This document shows, in pieces, positions 1 to 11,340 of a DNA stretch of 64,000 nucleotides (the first letter of the stretch is position 1; each line of letters starts with the position of its first letter). Origin of the DNA: Xiphydria camelus. Its lineage: Eukaryota > Arthropoda > Insecta > Hymenoptera > Xiphydriidae. The notes beneath the pieces were generated by a model, which saw nothing but the letters and a program-made list of their open reading frames with translations, ran no database searches and was not told where the DNA came from. The stretch lies in contig OY783200.1 of the NCBI GenBank assembly GCA_963678675.1, positions 384,501-448,500 on the forward strand. The letters are read 5' to 3'. The position numbers were made by a program, and so were the translations under genes.

Positions 1-139
1 TATCGATGGTCGTTCAGAGTCTGGCGGACGGTGCTCTGGTTTTCTCACTGCAGCTCAGTCGGTGGGAAATTGAATTCGAAGTATTTCAACGGGGGTTGGT
101 GAAGAAATTTGATTTTTTTTCACTTTTTTTTTAAAGTAC

Positions 140-352
140 ACACCGAGAAAATCAGTTTATTTGTAGTTAAAAAATATCAGTTTAAATACTGGGAAATAAA
201 CATTTCATTCGCGTTAAGTATTTGGCAGAATTAAATCCTTCGAGGCGATCATCTCAGAGTGAAATAAATATTTCTTCGTCCCAACGAAATGTTTATTTCG
301 CCGGATTTGAAATGACATTTATCAACTATCGATAAACTGTCTCTTCTCGGTG
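140..352. repeat. Family A inverted-repeat element, copy 1
   Basis: The element is about 213 bp and bounded by ACACCGAGAAAA on the left and its near-complement TTCTCGGTG on the right. The interior is AT-rich with repeated 'aaataaacatttc'-like words. It matches the copies at 48626-48869 (same orientation) and about 6064-6303 (opposite orientation). It has no coding capacity, so it is a MITE-like non-autonomous element. Confidence 0.65.
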
Positions 353-1306
353 CGACGTTCTAAGAATATTCTCTGAAAATTCCGAGTCTATACATTCGCG
401 GTTTTTGTCATACTGATTTTTTAACGTTAATTTTTTTAATAATCTGGTGTGTGAATTCATAACGAAAAATCGATATCTCGCGAGTTCGAATTTCAGTTGT
501 CTTCTTACAAAGTAACATTTTTAAAATCGAGTACGACGGAGACTAGAAAAACTACCGAAAAAAAAGAAGACATACACCCCATCTCTACCTTCGACAGCCA
601 ATCCATCGGCGTCGACGGACGCGAACGCGCGCACGAATAAACGACGCTCGATCTCGGTGGATTTTGGGAATGCACCCCGGCTGGATTCTAGCGGAAATTT
701 ATGGGCGGCGGGTATCTCCAAACCCATTACAGATACCATCTACGCCGCGAGAGATTCGTCGCACCGACGCCGACGGATCCCCGAGCACGCGGCGGCGGTC
801 ACCCGTAGATGCGAACGCAGCGCGCGGTGCAGGCCATACAGCGGTGTGGCGATACGCGTCGTTTAATTATTAACGTCGCACTGCGACGTTACACGGCCTC
901 GTTACGCCCGCTGAATAATAAACGTTATATCCGCCAGTGCGCGTCCGCGTAAAAGCCATCGCCCCCCTCCACCCTCCAACCTAGAATTTTTTCCCGTTTC
1001 TGCGTTTCCTCGAAGTTCGCGGGAGGACTGCTGCGCGGTGAGCTTTACCGTGCTGAGTGGCGGGGGAAAAAAGCTCGGCCCTCGCTTCCTCGGAAGATAA
1101 TGGGAACGAGGAGCCGACACTCCGCACTAAATTATTCCTGTTTTTTTTTCTACAGCGAACAAAATATCTTACGGGCGGGATGAATGTTCTCGCTTTCTCC
1201 ATTGATTTTGTTTTTAATTGTCGTACAACGTAGTAAATCATGCCAGTTTTTCCGCGTCGAATGTTTCGAGAGTTCATAGAGAAAAGGAGGAGTAGAAGGA
1301 GATCAT

Positions 1307-1379
1307 GAAGAATATGATGAAGAAGAAGCTGAAGAATATGATGAAGAAGAAGCCGAAGAAGATGATGAAGACGAGGAGG
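1307..1379. repeat. 24-bp tandem repeat, acidic if translated
   Basis: Two units of 24 bp (1307-1330, 1331-1354) differ at one base, and a third is diverged (1355-1379). In one plus-strand frame they encode Glu/Asp/Tyr-rich repeats (EEYDEEEA twice). That frame has a stop just upstream and no start codon, so I treat it as a minisatellite and not a gene. Confidence 0.7.
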
Positions 1380-1734
1380 AGAAAGCAAATGACTACGAAA
1401 CGACGGAGGACCGCGCGGGGAGGGTAACCTCGTAGACCGTCGAGCGGCGAGAATAAAAGATCGGAAGAAACTTCAGCTCGGGGGGAAAGAAAATAAAGAA
1501 AGGACCTGGACGGAAAGGCTGGAACACGGTGAAGAGGTGGGAGAGGGAAGGGGGCTGTTACCGAGCAGATAAATCGTTCGGAGTAGGAGAGGAGAGGAGA
1601 GACGAATGCCACCGTGAACGCTCTGCTAATTTATTACAGCGATTCGAATTAAGCCGACAAAAAGCTGAAAAAGCGCTGGCATCCGGGGAACAATGTTGGG
1701 TGTGTTTCGTTGCCCGGTGCAGTTTGGTTCGCCG

Positions 1735-1974
1735 CTCTCTCTCTCTCTCTCTCTTTCGACGATATCGCGAGCGCGAAACAGAGTGTCAAAGGGAGAAAGA
1801 GAGAAAAAACGATCCACACAGGAGAGAAGAAGAAAGAGAGAATCGGAGGTGGACGGGTTGAAAAGGAAGAGCGGAATGAATAGAGGTGCTCGGGAAAGAA
1901 GCGAGAGAGAGAGAGAAACGAAGAGTAGGCGAGACGGGAGGTAGAAGGAAAGAGCGCACACCTCTACTCGGCAG

Positions 1975-2003
<29 letters not shown>
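1735..2003. repeat. Polypyrimidine CT microsatellites
   Basis: There are two pure CT dinucleotide tracts (about 1735-1754 and 1976-2003). The second is followed by a long pyrimidine-rich stretch to about 2160. They create spurious Ser/Leu- or Arg/Glu-rich reading frames in this area. Confidence 0.9.
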
Positions 2004-2008
<5 letters not shown>

Positions 2009-4376
2009 CTCTCTGTTCCCACGGCTGAGCGGCATACCTCCCCACCTTCTCCCCCCTCTCCACTACCGGTTCGCCTCTTCCGTCTCTCTCCCGCTCGTCC
2101 TCCCCTCTTCCTCGCGCGCTATCTCGGAGAGCGCTCTCTCGCGCTCCTCTCTACACGTGTAGACCCCTCCGCTGCTCTCCCCACAAAGTCGGCTCAGCGT
2201 GCGCGTACATTGACAGTCACGGAACGCCGGCGCGACTGCTGCAGTCGGCGGGAAGAGGAGGGGCAGGAGGGAGAGAAGAGGAGCAGGTAGAGCGGTGCAG
2301 CGCGAGCGATCCGGTTCTATACCTATACGCGCCGGTGTGTTTAAACGCGACTGCCGTTTGCCATTCTGATTTCTTCCTTCCTTCCTTCCTGCTTGCCTTC
2401 CCGGAGGGTGCGACGCGCGTTTAAATACGGGAGGCGCGCTCGGAGATGATTTCTGCCACGTGGAAATTGCATTGAGAGTCGATCGTACCGGTTTAATTAT
2501 TTCATCGCGGAAATTTATTTAATCGGCGAAGGATTCGGTAGACGCCCTCTTCAGGGACGTCCTGATCTGAATGTTTTTCAGGATTTGACTGGATTTGGAG
2601 GAGAGAACAAATGTGAAAAATAGAGTTTGATCTAATTCTTGACGGAAATTGGACCACTTCTCTTTAAACCCCTGTTTTTACATGTCGGCTAGTCGCGTCT
2701 CGTTTTGCCGGGTTAATTGTACGTATTTTGAAACTTCAGGAGCGAGTTTTTAAATTTATCACGTTCTTCTGAAAATTCAATTTTAAGCAACAAATTTTAA
2801 AGACGCTTTGAAAAATTAATATATTTAAATTGAATATTCAAACATTCGTTCGAATTATATAATACGGATATTAATTTCCAAGCAATGTCATACGATGCAT
2901 CAAAGTTCTGCGTTTTATGAGTCATCACTGAGCGAGCATATCATTAAACGATTTCAAACCAATACAAATTGAACGCCGTACATTTATTCAATGTGTACAA
3001 TTTTTCATAAATTTATTGCAGCGATAAATATAGCGATTGATTTGAATCGCACTGCACTGTAAACCAAGAATTTTGTCAAGAACAGTTATTCTTCTAAACC
3101 CCGTGCGGCAAAATAAACAACGCGGATCCTCTAACAATCGCTGCGGCGCGATAGATCACCAGAGCACGCGAATACTCGCGAGTTCCCCGCCTCGGAGGAG
3201 AGCGAGACGAGCGAAGCGTGCGAGAGAGAAAGAGAAATCCGAACCCGTTTCCCTCACGAAACGATCGGACAATTGGAAGGACCTGCGATACACGCGCCCC
3301 GGTGGAACGAGGAGCACAGCGGTACAGGGAGCTTCGGGAGATGAGAACAACCTCTCCGTGCTGCTGTACGGCTCTCGCCGAGCGCGCGAAACGAATCGGT
3401 CGCACCGTTTCGCTCCTTGTTGTCCCGGGCTCCGTGGAACCGCTCGCAGAGGCGAGGATTCCGCTGGACTGGTGTGACTCTTGGCCGGCGCTCGTCGAAC
3501 GCCCGGTGTTCGAGGAGGAAGGGATAACGGAGGAAACGGAAGGCAGAGGAAGGCGGGGCGACTAGAGATCCGAATGCCGAATTGCCCCGCGGCGTGGAAG
3601 AGGAGAATCCCCCCTTCGCCCCCCAAAAGTGTCTATCGCGCGGGTTTCGTGGCTCGCGGTGAAACTTCTAAAAATACATACGCCTCGCTCGTCGGGTGGG
3701 GTAACAGGGGAATTGGGGGGGAATCCAGTCGTCGTTGTCTCGACTGTGTAATTTATGCTAAACGTTTCGCGGAGTCGCGTTCTGCGCTCGCTCGGTGGCC
3801 ATTCATCCGCTCTCTGTCGTGTATTCCTCTCCCGCGCCGCTTCTCCGGATCGTTTCGCCGGCACGCGAGACACGCGGGCTTTTTCGGCCGTGGGACCCGT
3901 CGTCGCCCCTGCAATTCTACTCGTTCCGACTTCTTCCGTTCCGCGGGGAATTCGCGCTGGGGATTGAGCGCACAGGTGCGATCCGTCATCGCGCGCGCGC
4001 GTTACGAACCTAGCCTCGCGGCGGCTCGCGTCTGTAGTTTTCATATTCGCGCACGGGCAACACACGTTTCGTTTATCGACTGAAGATAAACTGTTTTGCT
4101 TTTTTTCTTCCCACGGCGTGGTTTCTCTTTCTCTCTTGGACCAGACGGTGGTCGTTCCTCGGCGGATAGGATGATGGTTCGGGATCTGGTATACGCGCGC
4201 GCGCGGGCCATTGGACTCGGGCGCGGCATTACAATCTATACCATTACGGACTAGCCCGGGGACGGCGGCGGCGCGCGCGCACAGATGCGATCATATCGCG
4301 CGTCGCACAACGTGACCTAGCCCCGCGGGGGGTGCAGCCGTCCCTCGTTCTCGTCTTCGCGCGCGGGCGTGCGTAG

Positions 4377-4894
4377 AGTTCTCTATTATCAGACGAAAGA
4401 TTGCGGAAAAATCAAATTTTCTTAATACGATGTTTATCAAAGTAGGATTTGATTCGTGAAAGAAATTTGAATGCAGATTACTGACGATTTTCGCGGGAAA
4501 AATTAAATTTAAAATCAGCTGTTGAGCATTAGCGCATATCCGTGACTCATATTCTGCAGATTTATGGGAAAGACTGTTTAATAAATTTCTGAAACGATTA
4601 AAAAAATTTTGTATTAAGAAACAAGAGGGCGTTATCGGCCAATTGAATGAGAAAACGTAATTTTGAGTTGTAAATCTTAAAAATTTCGCTGATAAGGTAT
4701 GACCAACGTGCGTATAATTATTAGAATAACGGAAGAATAATGCTAAAAAAATGATTTTTTCTCTTTCTTTTGGTAATGTTGGTAATGGTATGTTATCAAT
4801 TATGATTCTCACGAACAAAAATAATTTCTTTAACTAATTTAATCGAGCCCTTCTCATGCACCGAACAAATACGGTCCTACGCGACAGAACTACC
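4377..4894. mobile_element. Family C (TTAA-flanked, piggyBac-like) element
   Basis: The right end reads ...GAACTACC followed by TTAA (4895-4898), as in the better preserved copies at 10749-11062 and 18688-19208. The left part contains the family word GAAAGATTGCGG near 4396. The left terminal TTAA is degenerate. About 518 bp, no intact reading frame for a transposase, so non-autonomous. It lies within Delta intron 2. Confidence 0.6.
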
Positions 4895-5531
4895 TTAACG
4901 GTTTCGCAGGAATGTGGATTTTATCGATGATTTTTCTTGGCTTCGCGCGCACCCTTTGCAATGTTCGAGGAACCTCGAGCGGTCAGAAACAGAGTGTCCA
5001 GATGTGGGACTCGACTTTTATTATCCCCCCGAGTAATTCTTCAGGACGAAATTCGCCGCTCCGTGTGCAATTCGAAGAATTGCCGCGGCTAGGTGACGAG
5101 CCCCCGCACAGCTGTAAAAGCCGCCTCTGAAACGCTCTACGGGGCGGAAAAAGGCGCGAACCGACGCGTCACTCTCTCGCACCGCGTTATAAATTTTACC
5201 GGACTTTGCCCGCGCGCTTTTGCATCCTCTTCTCGGTATACCTACTGCCCAAGTCGCACCTCTCGCCCGCACCACGTGCGCGACGACATCGTCGCTCGCC
5301 AATCCGACGACCCACCGCCAACACCGAGCCAGGTCGAATTATAGTCGCGAAGCCGTAAACCGTAACGCCGGTCACGTTCCAGGGGCGACGCGACGAAGGA
5401 TTAAGACGAGGCCGTAATCTTTATTTGCCCCGGGTACTCGCTTCCCCGTACTCGGGGAAAATCGGACTCGCCGCGGCGCGTTTCCCTCGCACACGTGTGG
5501 CGGCCCCAATTAGCCGTGGGTCAGCAGGCAG

Positions 5532-5555
5532 GGAGAGAGAGAGAGAGAGAGAGAG
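5532..5555. repeat. GA microsatellite
   Basis: A pure GA dinucleotide tract of about 24 bp in a GC-rich non-coding stretch. Confidence 0.9.
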
Positions 5556-6063
5556 GAGGTGTTTGGGCGCTACGGCCGAGGCGAGGATTTCCCCCGGTGT
5601 TTTCCACGGTACTTCGCGGTACACGGACTTGGAAGTTCCACGTGCAATTCGAGGAATCGCACGACTCTCGTCACAGCTGTGAAGATCGCCGGGCGGGGCG
5701 AGGCGAGAATTCGGCGCGACGGGAGGCCGGGCGACGTAACCTGCCGCCGGGCGCGCGTAGAGTCCAGGTGGCGCGAGACTTTTGTCGGGACGACGGATGG
5801 GAAGAGAGTATTCATTCGCGCGCCGCGATCGAGGAGGAATTGTGGACTGAGAAAAAATTTCGTTAACTCGAACGAAATCTTCGTGAGGTGATGAGCAAAC
5901 TGTTTGGTGCAATACGGATTCTCCATCTGTTTGGTTCAAATAACTGAATATTTGGTCGGGATGAGTATACGGGGAAAAAAATAAATTATAACAACTACAA
6001 AGTTCACGATAAAGTAATGGGACAAGGCTAACTGCAATTTTAGTAAAAATTACCGAAAATCAC

Positions 6064-6303
6064 GCACCGAGTAAAAGGATTTATTAATACTTAACAAATG
6101 TGATTACAAATGCGGCAAAGTAAATATTTCGTTACAACAAGAAAATGTATGGTTATCGTATCATGTTTATTTCATTCAAATGGTTTGCCTCATTGTGCCA
6201 AATAGATATTGCAATAGTTAACGAATACTGACTTGGTCCAACGGAATGTTTATCTCGCCATATTCAAACAAACACTAATTGACAAAAATAGATCGTTTTC
6301 TCA
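6064..6303. repeat. Family A inverted-repeat element, inverted copy
   Basis: It begins CACCGAGTAAAA and ends CGTTTTCTCAATG. Read on the opposite strand its interior follows the same order of words as copy 1 at 140-352 (for example aacatttcgttg and the final aacaaatgtgatt block). It is more diverged than the other two copies. Confidence 0.5.
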
Positions 6304-6413
6304 ATGTGGCCTTGATCCTGGAATCGTAACATGTTTCTGATCGAGGAAAACATTTTCTTGCCACCAACAATTACTTCTCTCGGTGTATCGACGCGGAAAG
6401 CAAAATCCGAGCG

Positions 6414-6426
6414 CCCCCCCCCCCCC
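6414..6426. repeat. Poly-C tract
   Basis: A run of about 13 C within a CpG-rich non-coding stretch. Confidence 0.9.
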
Positions 6427-7375
6427 TCCGCGTCCCGTTACAAGAGTAAACCAATTAGCGCGACCCGAGAGAGCGCGCAAGGTTACAATTACGCGCCGCG
6501 AGTGTATCGAGCACGCTCTCTTAATTAACGACGGACGGGCGGGCGGATGGACGCAAACGAGAGCGCGCCTTCGCGGAAACGCCGTACAGTACGAGTGACG
6601 TGGATCCGCGGCGCGCTTCCATGTTCCATGTTACACGCGCGTGCCATTCGATTGCGAAAGCTCTGTCTGTTCGTCCACCGTCGACGGCCCCTCCCCCCTT
6701 CCTCGAAGAGACGCTGAGCGCGCGCGCGAGTTCACCCGCGAAATGAGCACGCGTGCCGGCGCACGGCGACTCATCTCTAATTGTAAGACGATGTCGTGAT
6801 TAGGAAAACTCGGGCCGGCCCCCCCCTCCCCTCACTAACCGTTCCGACAATTCACGCGCGAAATAAATCCGGTAACACGCGCGCACGGCACGCGGGTTAC
6901 CAAACGCGCCGGATTTATCCGTGCGTTCCGAGAAGAGTCCGTTCGTAGAGTAACGGCGTGCGCCGCGTGTGATTCTCTCGTTCTTTTTATCGCCCCCTTA
7001 CTTTCCTCCCGCCGTCCTCCAAATCACAGAGGAGTCGTCGGCGCTCGATATAGCCGCGCGGTTATAATATTGGCCAATAAGCCCGCCGCCGTACCAAAGG
7101 CCGGAGGAACGAGAAAGAGTCTACGAGGGGCGCCATATGGGTTCGTAAATTTAACTCGGCGTGCGCGCGCGAGAGAGAGAGAGAGAAGAGAGCGAGAAAG
7201 GTGGAAAGAGTGCCAGGGGACTCTCCGCCGGCACAAAAGGCCCTAGCCATCTGCCACGAGCTCCGTGCGCGGTACGGTGTGTTGTTGCATAGACGGGAGA
7301 ACGGTGAGGTACGGGAGCGAAAGAGAGGGGAGGTAGGCGGACGGACGGATCGACCGACGCCAGGGATGGTGCATG

Positions 7376-7421
7376 GCAGCAGCAGCAGCGGGAACAGCAA
7401 CTGCAGCAGCAGCAGCAGCAG
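7376..7421. repeat. AGC trinucleotide repeats
   Basis: Two short AGC arrays (7376-7389 and 7402-7421) are separated by a dozen bases. They produce Ser-, Ala- or Leu-rich chance frames and no supported gene. Confidence 0.85.
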
Positions 7422-7903
7422 GAGGGAAAGACAAGTGCATTGCCAAGCCCATCTCTCTCTCTCTCTTTGCACCATCTGCCATTCGAGTCCTCCGCCGTCT
7501 CCTCCTTCTCCGCACGCTGCTCCCTCTTTCTCTCTCACGGCACGCCAGCACCGCACGCGCTCAAAAAGTTCAAACGTATGGTAAAGAGCACACGACGTCG
7601 GCGACAACGACGCAACGCGTGATTCGAGGCTGCGAGACGACAAGCGCGTGCTGGGAAATGCGGCGGGGTGACGAGGCACCGGCTCCGTCGCTCGCTGGGG
7701 GGAGTTAATCGAGGGGTTGAGTGGGGAGGGGGAAGGAGGAGACTATCGCGATCGCTCGTCCGACACTGACTGTTAACTCACTCGGGGCTTTTCATTCGAG
7801 TTTGAGGAAAGTTTGACCCAATTTCGGCGGGCGGGAAAATTCGGTATCCACGTATCAACGTAGAAGGTCGAAAGCGGGCTAATTGATTCAAAGTCGTCAG
7901 AGG

Positions 7904-8036
7904 CAGTTCTATCGTCGGATGAAAGATTGCAGAAAAAGTTCACTTCTTAAATATAACGCTTGCCAAACCGGTATTGATTTATCAAAGAAATTCAATCGAA
8001 ACGATTTATAAATTTAATATCAATAATTAAAAGGCC
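7904..8036. repeat. Family C fragment beside Delta exon 2
   Basis: It begins GCAGTTCTATCGTCGGATG followed by AAAGATTGCAG, then matches the first ~130 bp of the family C copies at 4377 and 18688 (including ccaaaccggtattgatttatc). The element is truncated and its end lies only about 115 bp from the Delta exon 2 splice donor. Confidence 0.6.
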
Positions 8037-8152
8037 AAATAAATGTTTAGTTTATTCCACGAAAAATGTTTCTCCCGTAGTACGCGACGGAGAACTGCTT
8101 CAATCGACTTTCGGACTCCGCAGATCGAGTAAACAAAGCGTCGACTACTCAC

Positions 8153-8455
8153 CGGCCACGTGAAGTCGAAGGGGAACCTGATGGGGTTGCTGAAGCTCGG
8201 TTGAGCGATCGTCGGGCTGAGATTGACGACGTTCTCGCCGAGTACCGGTGTCACGACGTCGCCGTACGTGCAGGGCGTCGTCGTGTCGATCTTCACTTGG
8301 TACTGCTTCAGGCACACGCGGAATCGCGTCTTGCAGACGCCCGAACACTCGCCGGTCCTCGACGTCGTGCCCGAGCAACACTTGCCGAGGCTGTCCTTGC
8401 CGTACTCGTTCACGAAGGACTTCAGCCTCAACTCGAACACCCCCGAGGCCTCCAC
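8153..8455 (-). CDS. Dl: Delta (Notch ligand) coding exon 2, MNNL domain
   Basis: This exon encodes 101 residues of the N-terminal MNNL (Notch ligand N-terminus) domain of the DSL protein Delta, the membrane-bound ligand for Notch in cell-cell signalling. Diagnostic stretches are SGVFELRLKSF near the start, GKCCSG, CKTRFRVCLKQYQ, CTYGDVVTPVLGEN and the closing FPFDFTWP. These closely follow the Delta family, including its conserved cysteines. The acceptor TTTCAG lies just before the first codon (GTG, Val) and the donor GTGAGT follows CCG. The length of 303 nt gives phase 0 at both ends, in frame with exon 1. The next exon (expected to continue the MNNL domain towards DSL) is not in the window. 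Delta is clearly favoured over Serrate/Jagged by the wording of the cysteine motifs. Identification rests on family knowledge, not a search. Confidence 0.96.
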
Positions 8456-8593
8456 CTGAAAGATCGTTTAGGCTCGTTCATTTTTAGTCCTAGGTCATGG
8501 ATTCGCGTGGGATTAGCGCCGCTGTCGCTCTGCCAAATTCCGCGCGCGCGCGCGTGTTCTACGAATGCATCGGGGGACTAGAATTTTCTCGCG

Positions 8594-8616
8594 CATTATT
8601 ATTATTATTATTATTG
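8594..8616. repeat. ATT trinucleotide repeat
   Basis: About seven ATT units inside Delta intron 1. Confidence 0.9.
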
Positions 8617-10748
8617 AGACCTCGTTCGACTTTGTGCAGAGGTGTCATCGTTGTCCCCGTTATTTTTCGTTTGAAATAATTTATTCGGGTCTTCTTTTTA
8701 CTTGAGGTAATAAATTAGGATTTTTTTTTTCGTCTTGATAACAATTCGTGCAGAAAAAATGTTGTATTTTTCCAATACATATGCAACTATAAAAATTATT
8801 ATTTCTTTATGAAATTTTTCCCATAAATTTCATGAGCGAGTATATTGATTTTTATAATCAACTTGTTCGATCAAAGTTTTATGCATAATTACAATTATAT
8901 TAAATTTAATAACAATTTTTCTATAATGCAGGAGTGCGAATAATACGGATTATCAGGAGGATCGTCCATAGACTCAAGAGTTGGTGAAATGGAGAAAAAA
9001 TTAATATCGTTCAATCGAAAAAGATGAATCGCCTGAAAATTCTTCGCGGACAAAAATAAACGTTTTACGTGGAATCTTCTCTGCCCCGCATTCGCATTCG
9101 AATTATTATCATTATCGTGTGGGCGAAAACACGTTAGACCTCGTCGTTAGCTCGTGTCGCAAGTCGCAATGCGAAAAGTGAGAATGCGCGCGTTCGACCA
9201 ACTCGTCTGTATTATTCGTGAATGATAATCCTTCTCTCGCGTTGAACGGCCAATGTTGTAAACTTTCAGAACAGTTTTTTCCTTTTCCAATCTACAGTAT
9301 GAGATGTTTCGCGATTTTGCGCGTAATATTTTCTAATCAATTATCAGTAGCACAAACCTCTTCAATATTACAAGAGTACAACGCCTGTGAAAATTTTTCG
9401 TTTTCGACAATATAACATTAACGTAATAAATATTACGTAATATCTATTTTGTTAATACTTGTAACGTATACATGTATATAATTATATTACTTGTTATGGA
9501 CATGTCTGTAGTGTAGCAAAATGTTATATCGATGATGTATCGTTGAATGCAAAATTTTAACACACAGACACGTCATATCCGTGTATTATATTGCGAGGGA
9601 TTTGTGTTTCCTATTTTTGTGTAGACAAATATTGTGAGAACGAGAAATATGTCAACGCGACGCAGAAAGTTCTCGTAATCCCTTCACTGACGAGGAACGT
9701 ATATCGCGCGAAGCTCGTACTCGTCGACGATGACGGCAACGACTAAACGGTGCAGGGGGTCCCACGAAATCGGGCACAAAAAAGCGAAGCGCAGCGACGA
9801 AGCCGGAGAGGAGAAGATATTCGTGCGCGAAGGGACGGAAGGAGGCGAGATGCTCGGAAAGTTATTGGCGCGGTAATTTTGAAAATGTATGCGTAAAAAA
9901 ATTTACGACGGCTCGTCTTCGGCAATCGTGAAATTGAATGCGAAAGACGAAAGCATCTCCGTGGAAAAGTAAGTTGGACGGTCATGAAATTCGGTGAAAC
10001 GTAACTTATTGAAATTTGAGAGCAGGAATAATCGCGTGTGCACAATTGGAATATTTATCTTGCTCAAATTATGCTGTAGCGCGCGCGGTTCACGAAATTT
10101 CTCGGTTCACGAATAATATTCCCGGCGTTAAAAATTCCGGCATTGCTGTTTTCAACTCCACCGTATTTAAATACATCGAAATATCTACGTGCTCTCTGAT
10201 AAATAAATAGCGTGGAGGAATTAATAATTATTTTAACCACGTGGCATTACGTTTCATAATTACAGTGATGTATCCACCATTGTAGGTACGTAATAAAAAA
10301 AAAGTTTCCCCGACAAAGAGTTTTCCGGGTGAAAGCGAAGGACTCGAGAAAGCAGAGTGGCCGGCGTACTCGTGTAATTCGTTGAAAACCACGCCAATGA
10401 AATTATACGAACACATTGACGTATATATCCTTAAAGAAAAATTCCCTCTTCTGATTAATAAATCTGTAACCCAAGAATGCTGAAATTTCTGAGAAAGCGA
10501 AAACTTCTTACAGAGGTGTGTTGTCATCGAGTCGTAACAAGACGCAAACAAGACCCGTAATTAAACACCTCGCTTAATCTAGGATCGAAACTGCAACGAG
10601 AATACCGGCTCTCCGGTCACACGCCGTTAAAACAGCCGTACAGACCCGAACAATAGTCGAGCCGAGACCGGCAAGGACACTTTTAGCGTTAAAAGTGAAA
10701 CCCGGCTATTTGTATCGTTACGGCCGCGCCACGCGGACGAGTGCTTAA

Positions 10749-11062
10749 GGTAATTTTATCACGTAGGACCGTATTATGTGTGTGAGAGCACGACTGAATT
10801 ATTTAAAAGAAAAAAAGAACACATTTTTATTCATAATTAATAACATATTGATCAACCTAAAAAAAAAATAAATTTTTTTAGCATTATTCTTCCATTCTTT
10901 AGTTCAGTGGGTGCATGGCAATCACACTTTATTAGCGAAATTGTCGAGATTTACAGCTAAAAATTATGTTCGTTTCATTCAATTTGCCGATAAGGATTTT
11001 ATTTTTTAATATTACAAACATTGAAATTTCATCGCAATCTTTCGTCCGGTGATAGAATTACC
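10749..11062. mobile_element. Family C element with intact TTAA flanks
   Basis: A 314-bp element flanked on both sides by TTAA (10745-10748 and 11063-11066). Its imperfect terminal inverted repeats are GGTAATTTTATCACG and GTGATAGAATTACC. Interior words match the copies at 4377, 18688 and 53357 in reverse orientation. A TTAA duplication is the hallmark of piggyBac-type transposition. No transposase is encoded, so this is a MITE. It sits in Delta intron 1. Confidence 0.75.
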
Positions 11063-11149
11063 TTAATCAGAAATGTCGAAGTGCACGGTACCGAATTCGG
11101 TTCTTAATTAAAAAAAATATTCAAATTTTTCAATGCAATTTGTAATGTG

Positions 11150-11340
11150 CATACAAGTTTCATATAATGTAATAGAAATGTCAGAGAGACGCATTTATAT
11201 CAAGCAACGTCACGATGACGTAGCTGCATTTCTAAATATAGTTTTCTAACTCAGATGAGATCGAAAATGAAAAACGAAAAAACACGGGGTGAATGATTTT
11301 GCCCAAATTTTTCGAATCTTCCTTAAAAAAATGTATCGAA
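11150..11340. repeat. Family E repeat copy
   Basis: Words such as gtcagagagacgcattt, cgatgacgtagctgcattt and ggggtgaatgattttgcc recur with substitutions at 32990-33170 and 41720-41900. This is a dispersed repeat of uncertain boundaries within Delta intron 1. Confidence 0.55.

Larger units (their letters stand above)
1..8152 (-). other. Dl: Delta intron 2 (part within window)
   Basis: This is the sequence downstream of the Delta exon 2 donor (GTGAGT on the minus strand at 8152-8147), running off the left edge. I looked on the minus strand for the next Delta exon (remainder of the MNNL domain, DSL domain, cysteine-rich EGF repeats) and found none, so the intron is at least 8.1 kb. It contains GC-rich, CpG-dense stretches (about 1.9-2.4, 3.1-4.4 and 6.4-7.7 kb) that give long chance reading frames on both strands. 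It also contains simple repeats and copies of element families A and C, listed separately. Long first introns of Notch-ligand genes often carry enhancers, but I cannot point to a specific one here. Confidence 0.8.

Noticed and set aside
3481..4083. 200-codon plus-strand open frame in a GC-rich block
   Set aside because: Arg/Ser/Gly-rich composition, overlapping open frames on both strands, no splice or homology support. CpG-rich DNA has few stops.
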